Shown here: piece after piece, positions 1 to 6,008 of the stretch
Numbering within the stretch: the stretch's first letter is position 1
Layout: each line of letters starts with the position of its first letter
Assembly: GCA_003152555.1 (NCBI GenBank)
Contig: PMAL01000069.1
Location: 7,534-15,512, forward strand
Length of the DNA: 7,979 bases
Source: Acidimicrobiaceae bacterium
Lineage (GTDB): Bacteria > Actinomycetota > Acidimicrobiia > Acidimicrobiales > RAAP-2
Direction: 5' to 3'
Notes under the pieces: model-generated
Told to the model about the DNA's origin: nothing
The model's database searches: none
What the model saw: only the letters and a program-made list of their open reading frames with translations
Made by a program: the position numbers and the translations under genes

Positions 1-789
1 AGTGATACGACCTTCATTGATCGGGATGATCACGTCACCCGCTTCACGAAGAGCAACAGTCGGGTCCTCAACAACAAGTTGCGCACGCGCGATCAATGTG
101 GAGTCGAGCTCGCGCTTGTCGGGTTCGTGTGAACCTACAGCCACCGAGAGTGAGTCGTCCGGAACCAACCTGCCGTCGAACAGCGGCGAGCGTGCGGCCG
201 TGGCACAAACGATAATCTGAGCATCGCGCACATCACTGGCGGCGCCGAGGCGGGCTTCCAGCCCACTGGTGACAATTCGGTTAACGATCGCGGCGCCACG
301 TTCCCGGTTTCGAGCCACGATGGTGACTCGACCGACTGAGCGAATGGCGCGCATGGCCTCGACGTGTCCCCACGCTTGGGTTCCTGAGCCGAAGACCAAC
401 AGATGATCAACCTGCGCGGGCGCGAGATGATCGGCGACCGCGGCCGAAATCGCTGGTGTGCGTAGGGCGGTAAGGGCGTGGGCGTCCATGAGCATGATGG
501 GGCTCAGAGTTGTGGCGTCCATCAGTAGGTAGATGCCCTGAATTCTCTCCTTTCCCATCGCGGGGTTCTTTGGCGCCACTGTTGAGACCTTGGCCCCAAC
601 AAAGTCGCCGAACTGCGATGGCATATACAAGAGCTGACCGTGCTCAACATCCAAGATGCTGCGGTTGAAATCTTGCGCGGGATCGAGGCCGGCTTGAAGG
701 TCGCGTTGTACTGCACGAATTGCAGTTTCCATGCTGACCTTGGCGAACATTTCCTCGCTCGAGATCCACACCAATGCCGCTTCCGTCAT
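1..789 (-). CDS. Ornithine cyclodeaminase/mu-crystallin family reductase (3' end cut off by window edge)
   Basis: The first 263 codons of an OCD/mu-crystallin family NAD(P)-dependent enzyme are present; members are normally about 310-330 residues, so roughly 50-60 C-terminal residues lie outside the window. Visible family features are YMPSQFGDFVGAKVST (residues 55-70, with the conserved lysine at about 67), the ALRTPAISAAVADHL segment (108-122), a Rossmann nucleotide-binding loop LVFGSGTQAWGHVEAM (131-146), and VGSHEPDKREL (218-228). The ATG at 789 overlaps the stop of the upstream proline-racemase-family gene (ATGA), which implies translational coupling. Known family activities include ornithine cyclodeaminase, alanine dehydrogenase, ketimine reductase and delta-1-pyrroline-2-carboxylate reductase. 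Given its partner genes, reduction of delta-1-pyrroline-2-carboxylate to L-proline in the cytoplasm is the best guess; this is inferred from context, not from a diagnostic residue. Confidence 0.93.
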   Translation of the reverse strand, partial: MTEAALVWISSEEMFAKVSMETAIRAVQRDLQAGLDPAQDFNRSILDVEHGQLLYMPSQFGDFVGAKVSTVAPKNPAMGKERIQGIYLLMDATTLSPIMLMDAHALTALRTPAISAAVADHLAPAQVDHLLVFGSGTQAWGHVEAMRAIRSVGRVTIVARNRERGAAIVNRIVTSGLEARLGAASDVRDAQIIVCATAARSPLFDGRLVPDDSLSVAVGSHEPDKRELDSTLIARAQLVVEDPTVALREAGDVIIPINEGRIT

Positions 790-1832
790 GTGAGTAAGAA
801 TCCAGTCCCGACCGGGTCTGACTCGTCAAGGGTAAATTCGCCGTCGCCGGTCCGGTGGGCCATGCCTTCCACTTCTGCGATGATTGCGCCCCGTGGCTCG
901 CCGCCAAGCGCAGGGCGGAATCGGCCAATGAATCGTGTTCCAATAATTGAGTCGTGAGTGAGTACTTGGTCTGGGCCGAGTCGACCAGCATCAGCGAGCA
1001 GTGCCAAGCGCGCCGCGGTTCCCGAGCCACAAGGGGAGCGGTCGATTCGACCGTCGGCGAAGATGGTGACGTTGCGCTGATGGGGACCATCTGGCGTGTC
1101 ACCGAGATCGTCGAAGATAATGGTGCCGTAGATGCCGCTGAGCCGAGGGTCAGCACGATGGAGTGACACCTCGGTGTCATTGAGCGCCCACTTAATCTCG
1201 CGCCCAATTGCTCTCAACGACGAGGCGTGCTGCGGTGTTACTTCGAGTCCGAGCGCCGATGCTTCGATAGAGGCGTAGAGCGCACCCCCAAAGGCAATAT
1301 CAACAATTACTCGACCGACAGAGGTATCGACACCAACGGAATGCTTGACAGGGTACGACGCCACGTTTTCGAACGTCACACTGGCTACGGTGCCGGCGAC
1401 TTGCCTCACGTGAGCGATCACCCGTCCAGAGGGGACATCAATCGTGACCGGGGTCACTCCATCTGGCTTCGTTTTGACTCGACCGGTTTGGACGGCCCAG
1501 ACTCCCAGCGCAATAGTGCCATGGCCGCAGGCCGTGGAATAGCCGTCGTTGTGCCAGAACAACGCGCCAAAGTCTGCTTCTGCGTCATCGGGCGCCACGA
1601 CGAAGCAACCGTACATGTCGGCGTGGCCGCGGGGTTCTTGACAGAGCAGTGCTCGAATGGAATCGACCTCGACAGAGTGTTGAGCGAAGATGCGCTTCTC
1701 AGCGACGGTTGCGCCCCTAATTGGGGGCAGACCGTCCGCCACTATGCGAAAGGGTTCTCCGGCCGTGTGATAATCAATCGTGTGAACGGAGCCATTGATA
1801 CTCGACATATCAAATAAAGTAATCGGACTCAT
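786..1832 (-). CDS. Proline racemase superfamily protein (hydroxyproline dehydratase or epimerase)
   Basis: This 348-residue protein has the usual length for the proline racemase superfamily. It shows the N-terminal HTAGEP motif (22-27), PRGHADMYG (67-75), the first catalytic site HNDGYSTACGHG with Cys102, FGGALYA (181-187), and the second catalytic site DRSPCGSG with Cys268. The two cysteines act as the acid/base pair that moves the C-alpha proton. In characterised relatives, Cys/Cys goes with proline racemase and 4-hydroxyproline 2-epimerase, whereas Cys/Thr goes with trans-3-hydroxy-L-proline dehydratase. The surroundings of the first site (PRGHADMYG, HNDGYS) nevertheless resemble the dehydratase subgroup, so the reaction is not settled. 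The gene sits 32 nt after the enolase-superfamily gene and overlaps the OCD gene, so it is the middle gene of an operon. Neither Met1 nor Met9 (start at 1808) has a convincing Shine-Dalgarno sequence; Met9 would give a more typical N-terminus. Confidence 0.92.
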   Translation of the reverse strand: MSPITLFDMSSINGSVHTIDYHTAGEPFRIVADGLPPIRGATVAEKRIFAQHSVEVDSIRALLCQEPRGHADMYGCFVVAPDDAEADFGALFWHNDGYSTACGHGTIALGVWAVQTGRVKTKPDGVTPVTIDVPSGRVIAHVRQVAGTVASVTFENVASYPVKHSVGVDTSVGRVIVDIAFGGALYASIEASALGLEVTPQHASSLRAIGREIKWALNDTEVSLHRADPRLSGIYGTIIFDDLGDTPDGPHQRNVTIFADGRIDRSPCGSGTAARLALLADAGRLGPDQVLTHDSIIGTRFIGRFRPALGGEPRGAIIAEVEGMAHRTGDGEFTLDESDPVGTGFLLT

Positions 1833-1864
1833 TCAGGGTACGTCGATCGTCAAGCAAAAGTTCT

Positions 1865-2989
1865 CTACTGCTCTGCTTCGAAGGTAAGAATCGGCGCGCC
1901 AAGTTTTGCCACATCGACCTCGATGCCAAGTCCTGGTACGTCGGGTCCACTTACCGCACCCCAACCATCCTGTGAACGCGGCGAGTAGCCAGCCGCGTGC
2001 TCGAGCACCCAATCGTTCATGTACGACGCTGCGAACAGCAACTCAGGATCGGTGCTGGCGGCCAGGTGGCTGACGGCGGCGGTCGTCATGTCGCCGCCCC
2101 ACGTGTCTTCAATCGTCATCCGCACGCCCAGGTTTTCGCAAAGATCACGCATGAGCTTGGCCTTCGTGAGCCCGCCGACTCGGCTGACTTTCAAGTTGAT
2201 TGCCTCCATGGCCTTAGCCTCGTAGGCGCGCAGGAGCGCGAGGGGATCGGTAATCACCTCATCGAGCACCATGGGCAGTGTCGTACGTTGGCGAACAATC
2301 AAGCACTCTTCGAGCGTGCGACATGGCTGCTCGAGGTAGACGCGGTCCATGTTATTGAGCAGTCGCGCCGCGACCACCGCGTCCTGCAGCCGCCATCCTC
2401 CGTTGGCGTCGGCGACGATCAGGTCAGCCGCGTCCGTGACGTTCAGTATTGCCTGCACGCGTGCAGCGTCGTCGTGCGGGTCCGCGCCGACCTTGAGTTG
2501 AAAGCGACGGGTGCCCTCTTTTTTTCGCGCTAGAACGTGTGCGGCCATTTCTTCCTCGGACTCGAGCGGGATGGCTACGTACAGGGGAACGCGATCTTGG
2601 CGCTTTCCGCCGAGTAGTGCGTAGACCGGCTGGTTGGCGATTTTTCCGAATGCGTCCCAGCACGCAATATCGATCACGGACTTGGCGTAGGCGTGGCCCG
2701 CGAGGGTTTCGTCCATTGTTTTGTTGATCAGACCAAGATTGTTGACGTCCACGCCAATGAGCGCGGGCGCCAACTCAGTAATCACCGATTGAGCGCCGGC
2801 CCCGTAGCCGGGCAGATAGTTGGGACCGAGTGGGCAGACCTCGGCGAATCCCTCGACGCCAGACGTCGTCGTCACGCGCACGACCGTGCTGAGCAAGGTT
2901 CGGATACTGCGTCCACCAGACATCACGTAATCGCCGTGCGCGTACGTTAAGTCATACGTGAAGACGTCAATTCGTTGAATACCTGGCAT
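1865..2989 (-). CDS. Enolase superfamily enzyme, proline-betaine racemase / cis-3-hydroxyproline dehydratase-like subgroup
   Basis: This is a full-length (374 residues) mandelate racemase/muconate lactonizing enzyme family protein. The N-terminal capping domain carries CPLGPNYLP (52-60) and AGHAYAKSVIDIACWD (97-112). The barrel carries Lys166 in QLKVG, Mg2+ ligands Asp194 (ADANG), Glu220 (LEQP) and Asp243 (LDE), then Lys267 in NLKVSRVGGL and EDTWGGD (294-300). The Lys/Lys pair and the capping-domain motifs match, from memory, the subgroup containing 4-hydroxyproline-betaine 2-epimerase (HpbD) and cis-3-hydroxy-L-proline dehydratase. These enzymes abstract the alpha-proton of a cyclic amino acid. 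The neighbouring proline-racemase and OCD family genes favour a hydroxyproline substrate, though a betaine is possible. It is the first gene of the operon. The ATG at 2989 has no Shine-Dalgarno sequence but lies exactly where a leaderless transcript would begin. Confidence 0.92.
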   Translation of the reverse strand: MPGIQRIDVFTYDLTYAHGDYVMSGGRSIRTLLSTVVRVTTTSGVEGFAEVCPLGPNYLPGYGAGAQSVITELAPALIGVDVNNLGLINKTMDETLAGHAYAKSVIDIACWDAFGKIANQPVYALLGGKRQDRVPLYVAIPLESEEEMAAHVLARKKEGTRRFQLKVGADPHDDAARVQAILNVTDAADLIVADANGGWRLQDAVVAARLLNNMDRVYLEQPCRTLEECLIVRQRTTLPMVLDEVITDPLALLRAYEAKAMEAINLKVSRVGGLTKAKLMRDLCENLGVRMTIEDTWGGDMTTAAVSHLAASTDPELLFAASYMNDWVLEHAAGYSPRSQDGWGAVSGPDVPGLGIEVDVAKLGAPILTFEAEQ

Positions 2990-3023
2990 CTACCAAACAT
3001 ACCTTGCAACTCAGCACTTTCAA
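2990..3023 (-). promoter_or_regulatory. Predicted leaderless promoter of the hydroxyproline-type operon
   Basis: Read on the minus strand, TTGAAA (3018-3023) and TATGTT (2996-3001) are separated by 16 nt and resemble sigma-70/SigA -35 and -10 boxes. Exactly six bases follow the -10 box before the ATG at 2989, so the predicted transcription start coincides with the A of the start codon. That would explain why the gene has no ribosome-binding site; leaderless mRNAs are common in actinobacteria. The -10 match is only four of six, so this remains a prediction. Confidence 0.45.
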
Positions 3024-3155
3024 TGACGGCATTCTTTGTTAGCCCGTGCGAGATGACCGACTGAACGGTGCGATGTGCGAGAAAAAAGAGTCTCAACTGA
3101 AAATTCGACGTCAACGAAGAGCGAGTGGTGACTGCAACGGTTTCTCTGGCGCGGC

Positions 3156-3986
3156 TCAGTAGCGGGGCGGGCCAGCCGCGACGTACTCGTGGACCTCGTC
3201 GTAAACCAGGTTGTAGGGCCCGGGTCCAGTAAGGAACCAAGTGACGCCCGCCTGGGCCCACTGAGCGTAGCGTTCGTCCTCGCGGTACAGCATCTTTTCA
3301 TCGCGCTGACCCCAGTGAACGATGTCGAAGTTATCTAAATCGGCTCCGGCCCCACGCAACTTCGTTTTGAGTTCGGCCACTTGCTCGGGCTCGGTCAAAT
3401 GAATCACCATCACCCCTTCGTGCTGGGCGGCTCGACGGAGGGGGGCGCTGTGAGGCCACCGGCACGCCGTCCATACGGGAATACCGCTAGTACGGTACGC
3501 CGTTGGATGAAACGCCACTTCTTGGGCCCTGAGAAATTCGCCGGTGAAGTTCACTTCTTCGCCAGAGACCAAGCCCTTAAAAATTGTGAGACCCTCGTTC
3601 AGGGCTCGACCACGTTCTGCGGCGTTGGTCAATTCACCAAAGCATGCAAGTTCACCGCCCGGGTAGTCATCACCGATACCGAATCCCATGACCAGGCGGC
3701 CCTTGGAAAGGCGATCGATAGTGACCGCTTGACGCGCCACCACCTGCGGACGCCGTCGGATCAACGGTGTCACCATCGGTCCCAGCGTGATACGCGAGGT
3801 CCGCGCAGCCATGACGGAGAGGCAGACGTACGGGTCAAGGATGTCGCGTACGGGTGGGCTATAGCGCAGATGGTCCCAGACAAAGAAACCATCCCAACCC
3901 GCCTCTTCGGCTAACTCCGCCAAGGTGGCCATCCGTTCGACGTCGGCCAGACCGTCAAACGCAGGAAGAAAAAGACCATGTTTCAT
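3156..3986 (-). CDS. LLM class flavin-dependent oxidoreductase (luciferase-like)
   Basis: This 276-residue TIM-barrel protein belongs to the bacterial luciferase-like monooxygenase superfamily, whose members use FMN or the deazaflavin F420. Supporting segments are MKHGLFLPAFDGLADVERM at the N-terminus, a WDGFFVWDH strand-turn, SRITLGPMVTPL, the RLSKGRLVMGFGIGDDYPG segment typical of the family, and a GIPVWTACRWPHSAPLRRAA cofactor-region motif. The frame is open for 33 more codons upstream, but the ATG at 3986 is preferred because AGGTGA lies 4 nt before it and the conserved N-terminus begins here. The substrate cannot be told from sequence. It lies 166 nt upstream of the hydroxyproline-type operon on the same strand; co-transcription is possible, but that gap contains its own promoter candidate, so a functional link is unproven. 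Confidence 0.9.
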   Translation of the reverse strand: MKHGLFLPAFDGLADVERMATLAELAEEAGWDGFFVWDHLRYSPPVRDILDPYVCLSVMAARTSRITLGPMVTPLIRRRPQVVARQAVTIDRLSKGRLVMGFGIGDDYPGGELACFGELTNAAERGRALNEGLTIFKGLVSGEEVNFTGEFLRAQEVAFHPTAYRTSGIPVWTACRWPHSAPLRRAAQHEGVMVIHLTEPEQVAELKTKLRGAGADLDNFDIVHWGQRDEKMLYREDERYAQWAQAGVTWFLTGPGPYNLVYDEVHEYVAAGPPRY

Positions 3987-3990
3987 GAGA

Positions 3991-3996
3991 TCACCT
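3991..3996 (-). promoter_or_regulatory. Shine-Dalgarno site fixing the LLM oxidoreductase start
   Basis: On the minus strand AGGTGA is followed by TCTC and then the ATG at 3986. It is the only good ribosome-binding site near the possible starts of this frame, so it decides in favour of the shorter protein over the upstream ATG at 4085. Confidence 0.7.
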
Positions 3997-4102
3997 GTCG
4001 TTGTCGCTCTCGTGATTCTTATCCACCGCGGGGCAGCTATGTCGGACCCGCAAAGTTCCACTCGCGGTAGTGAAAATTCTGGCAATTGGCGGAGTTCGTC
4101 CC

Positions 4103-4684
4103 TCAGGACACCGAGTCCGTGAGGGCGAATGGCACCGCGAAGTCGCAGTCAGGGACGCTCGTCGCGGTGACTGGCTCACTCACGAGATACGTGATCCGCA
4201 CGCCGAGGTCCTCGGGCTTGAGCGCGAGATTCTTCGGGTTGATCCCGTGTTCGATCGCCCAGGCGCGTAACGCCTCAGAGGCGAGTTGCCACTGGCTCCC
4301 ATTATCTCCAGCGCCCGCCGATATTGATACAAAAGCTTCTCGGTGCGCCGGTTCGGTGCGCAGGCTCAACTCTGGATACTGCGACGCGAGCGCCACTGCC
4401 TCGTCCACCGGGACCGGCTTGCACCATTCCATTGGGCCGTCGCTGTCGGCGCTCACTTCGCCCCAATAGATGGAGAAGGCTGCGCCTTCGCGTCCTTGCG
4501 TCCTCGGCAGTGGTTGTGTTTCTTGGTCTGGGCGGCTAACAAAGCTGTTTGAGCTGGGCGCACACCACTGTTTCGGCTCGAACTGATGATCCGAATGGCT
4601 GCGACATCCTGTTTCACCGTCCGAACCCACACGATTGTTCGGTCGAGAATATGGCACGGTTACTCGTTTCTCGAGGTGCATCAA
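4103..4684 (-). CDS. GyrI-like / MerR-type effector-binding domain protein, N-terminal part probably frameshifted
   Basis: Residues about 69-187 of this 193-codon frame resemble the C-terminal small-molecule-binding (GyrI-like/AraC effector-binding) domain found in many actinobacterial MerR-type regulators. The recognisable pieces are FSIYWGEVSADSDGPMEWCK (70-89), ELSLRTEPAHREAF (105-118), QWQLASEALRAWAIEHG (131-147), LGVRITYL (160-167) and PDCDFAVPF (178-186). No helix-turn-helix precedes it, and there is no room for one before the divergent ferritin gene. Residues 1-65 do not fit the family, whereas another minus-strand frame at 4582-4626 encodes VRTVKQDVAAIRIIS, which looks like the missing first strand of the domain. 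I infer one or more frameshifts between about 4489 and 4626, or a decayed remnant. No ribosome-binding site is visible before either start ATG (4684, 4681). If functional it would bind a ligand rather than DNA. Confidence 0.55.
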   Translation of the reverse strand: MMHLEKRVTVPYSRPNNRVGSDGETGCRSHSDHQFEPKQWCAPSSNSFVSRPDQETQPLPRTQGREGAAFSIYWGEVSADSDGPMEWCKPVPVDEAVALASQYPELSLRTEPAHREAFVSISAGAGDNGSQWQLASEALRAWAIEHGINPKNLALKPEDLGVRITYLVSEPVTATSVPDCDFAVPFALTDSVS

Positions 4685-4717
4685 TTGACTAATTTCACTA
4701 GCCTTCTACATGAGTAG

Positions 4718-4724
4718 AAAGAGG
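4718..4724 (+). promoter_or_regulatory. Shine-Dalgarno site fixing the ferritin-like gene start
   Basis: AAAGAGG ends 6 nt before the ATG at 4731. The alternative in-frame ATG at 4710 lies upstream of this site and has no purine-rich sequence of its own, so 4731 is taken as the start. Confidence 0.7.
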
Positions 4725-4730
4725 TTGACC

Positions 4731-5261
4731 ATGAAGGAATTTCTGACTGACGTCACGACGTTGCGCGCGAATGCTCGTGAGCACATGGAGAAGGGTTCAG
4801 TGACGGACGCCTACGGCGCTGATCTGGAGAGAGTTCTCTACGTGCTCAACCAAGCGCTCGCCACCGAACTCGTCTGTGTTCTGCGCTACAAGCGCCACTA
4901 TTTCACCGCGAAAGGAATTAACGCGCATTCCGCCGCTGACGAGTTTCTCCAGCATGCCGGGGAGGAAGAGGGCCACGCCGACATGATTGCTGCTCGCATC
5001 ACTCAACTTGGTGGCGAGCCGGACTTCAATCCCAGCACGCTCACCAAACGCAGTCACTCGGAATATGACGCTTCATCTGAACTCGAAGAGATGATCCGTG
5101 AGGACCTCGTGGCCGAACGAGTGGCGATTGCCTCCTACACCGAAATCATCACATGGCTGGGAGACGGCGACCCGACCACGCGTCGTATGTTGGAAGAGAT
5201 ACTCGCTGTAGAAGAAGAACACGCGGAAGACATGCTTGACCTATTGGATGGGCTTCAGTAA
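4731..5261 (+). CDS. Bacterioferritin-like non-haem diiron ferritin
   Basis: This 176-residue four-helix-bundle protein is of the bacterioferritin/ferritin-like superfamily, which oxidises Fe2+ at a diiron centre and stores iron as mineral, also limiting oxidative damage. The diiron ligands are visible as Glu46 (helix A, ALATELVCVLRYKRHYF), Glu79 with His82 (EEEGHAD), Glu129 (LVAERVAIASY) and Glu161 with His164 (VEEEHAED). The position that holds the haem-ligating Met52 in E. coli bacterioferritin (directly after the first ExxH glutamate) is Glu80 here, so haem is not expected at the subunit interface. An N-terminal extension of about 30 residues precedes helix A. The start at 4731 is chosen from the AAAGAGG site; the ATG at 4710 would add seven residues. 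It is divergent from the GyrI-like remnant and convergent with the broken DHFR-like gene, so it is probably monocistronic. No clear iron-box operator was found. Confidence 0.92.
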   Translation: MKEFLTDVTTLRANAREHMEKGSVTDAYGADLERVLYVLNQALATELVCVLRYKRHYFTAKGINAHSAADEFLQHAGEEEGHADMIAARITQLGGEPDFNPSTLTKRSHSEYDASSELEEMIREDLVAERVAIASYTEIITWLGDGDPTTRRMLEEILAVEEEHAEDMLDLLDGLQ

Positions 5262-5283
5262 CACAAACAGGCGCTCAGTTATT

Positions 5284-5843
5284 TCAGCCGTGTGTGCGGT
5301 AGTGGAGGTGGACGCCGCCGCTCGCGAAGCGGTCCACGCCCAGTAGCTCCAGGTTTGAGCTGAAATGGCTCGATAGCGCCGGGTTGCAACTACCTATCGC
5401 GACCGGTGTGACGAACAGATGCAGCTCGTCGAGCAACCCGGCTGCCATCATCGGACCCGCGAGGTTCGGTCCGCTTACCGAAAGGTTATGTCCTGATGTC
5501 TTCTTCATCCGCAGGACAACTTCAGGATCGAATCCGTGTTCGAACCTTGTTCTGATGCTGGAGACCTCGGCCAGCGTTCTCGAATACACGATCTTGTCGG
5601 CCGCTCGCCATATTTCTACGAAGTCCCGGATGGAGAGCGGATCATCATTGGTCGTCTCGTAGGTTTCCCAGTAGGCCATCGTCTCGTACATCCGGCGTCC
5701 GTAGAGATAAGTGCCAAATCCCGCTCGAGATCGTTTATGAAGGCGAACACCTCTTCGTCGGGCACGCCCCAGTCAAAGTTGCCATTCTCATCGGCCGTGT
5801 AGCCATCGAGCGACATGATTGTCGCGTACACCAACGTGGCCAT
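5284..5843 (-). pseudogene. RibD C-terminal/dihydrofolate-reductase-like protein, broken by a single-base frameshift
   Basis: Two overlapping minus-strand frames together encode one protein of the DHFR-like RibD-C family, NADPH-binding reductase-like cytoplasmic proteins common in actinobacteria and mostly of unknown substrate. The first part (from the ATG at 5843) reads MATLVYATIMSLDGYTADEN and onward to NDLERDL. The second part continues with TYLYGRRMYETMAYWETYE, SGPNLAGPMMAAGLLDELHL and VTPVAIGSCNPALS. The natural join at 5713-5715 would need GGC where only GC is present, so one base is missing from a short G run on the minus strand. The repaired product would be about 186 residues, the family norm. 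As it stands, translation leaves the correct frame after about 43 residues. A sequencing error in the run would give the same picture. It ends 22 nt from the stop of the convergent ferritin gene. Confidence 0.88.
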
Positions 5844-5864
5844 TGTTGTCACTGTAGGGGTTAA

Positions 5865-5882
5865 ATCAGGGTAATCCCTGAT
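5865..5882. repeat. Perfect inverted repeat ATCAGGG-TAAT-CCCTGAT
   Basis: Seven-base arms surround a four-base centre, in the region between the divergent DHFR-like gene (start 5843) and the PadR gene (start 6009). There is no following T run on either strand, so a terminator is unlikely. A dimeric regulator operator for the DHFR-like gene, 22 nt upstream of its start, is the most natural reading. Confidence 0.5.
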
Positions 5883-5950
5883 AGTTGCGCTCGCGTCGAT
5901 GCCGTATGGTTTGGACAACTGGTCTCACGCAAGGAACTGACGATGACGAT

Positions 5951-5978
5951 TTGCGAGTCTTTATATACTCAGTATGAT
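5951..5978 (+). promoter_or_regulatory. Predicted SigA-type promoter of the PadR-ABC operon
   Basis: TTGCGA (5951-5956) and TATGAT (5973-5978) are spaced by 16 nt. The predicted transcription start is near 5985, giving a leader of about 24 nt that contains the GAGAGG ribosome-binding site. The -10 box lies inside the tandem palindromes, as expected for repression by steric block. Confidence 0.5.
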
Positions 5979-5987
5979 ACTAGGTAT
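5965..5987 (+). promoter_or_regulatory. Tandem palindromic operator, probable PadR autoregulatory site
   Basis: Two 11-bp palindromes follow each other with a 12-nt period: ATACTCAGTAT (5965-5975, perfect around a central C) and ATACTAGGTAT (5977-5987, one mismatched pair). They cover the predicted -10 box and transcription start and lie 21 nt before the PadR start codon. PadR-family repressors commonly bind palindromic AT-rich sites in their own promoter, so this is the likely autoregulatory operator. The assignment to this PadR protein is inference from position. Confidence 0.6.
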
Positions 5988-6008
5988 GTAATCGACGAGA
6001 GGACCATT

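Noticed and set aside
644..1207. 187-codon minus-strand frame overlapping the OCD and proline-racemase-family genes
   Set aside because: It is in a different frame from two well-supported genes, is rich in Ser/Arg, and shows no family motif.
1227..1817. Long plus-strand open frame (196 codons) opposite the proline-racemase-family gene
   Set aside because: Its predicted protein has no recognisable family features, it is fully antisense to a strongly supported gene, and long antisense frames are common at this GC content.
1997..2533. 178-codon plus-strand open frame opposite the enolase-superfamily gene
   Set aside because: It is antisense to a gene with all catalytic residues in place and lacks a ribosome-binding site or domain-like sequence.
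3080..3100. A-rich/T-rich tract with GAGA and TCTC flanks between the LLM and enolase-family genes, considered as a rho-independent terminator
   Set aside because: The possible stem is only about four base pairs with the T run inside the loop rather than after the stem.
3381..3914. 177-codon plus-strand open frame opposite the LLM oxidoreductase gene
   Set aside because: The composition is low-complexity and shadow-like; the minus strand carries a clear family match and Shine-Dalgarno site.
4681..4713. TTGACT (4685-4690) as a -35 box for the ferritin gene, next to the small palindrome TCAATTGA
   Set aside because: No acceptable -10 hexamer lies at 16-18 nt, and the 8-bp palindrome is too short to call an operator; no iron-box consensus was seen.
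5943..6008. Upstream extension of the PadR reading frame to the ATG at 5943
   Set aside because: It would place the start upstream of the predicted promoter and operator, and the added residues do not match the PadR N-terminus; the ATG at 6009 has a proper Shine-Dalgarno site.
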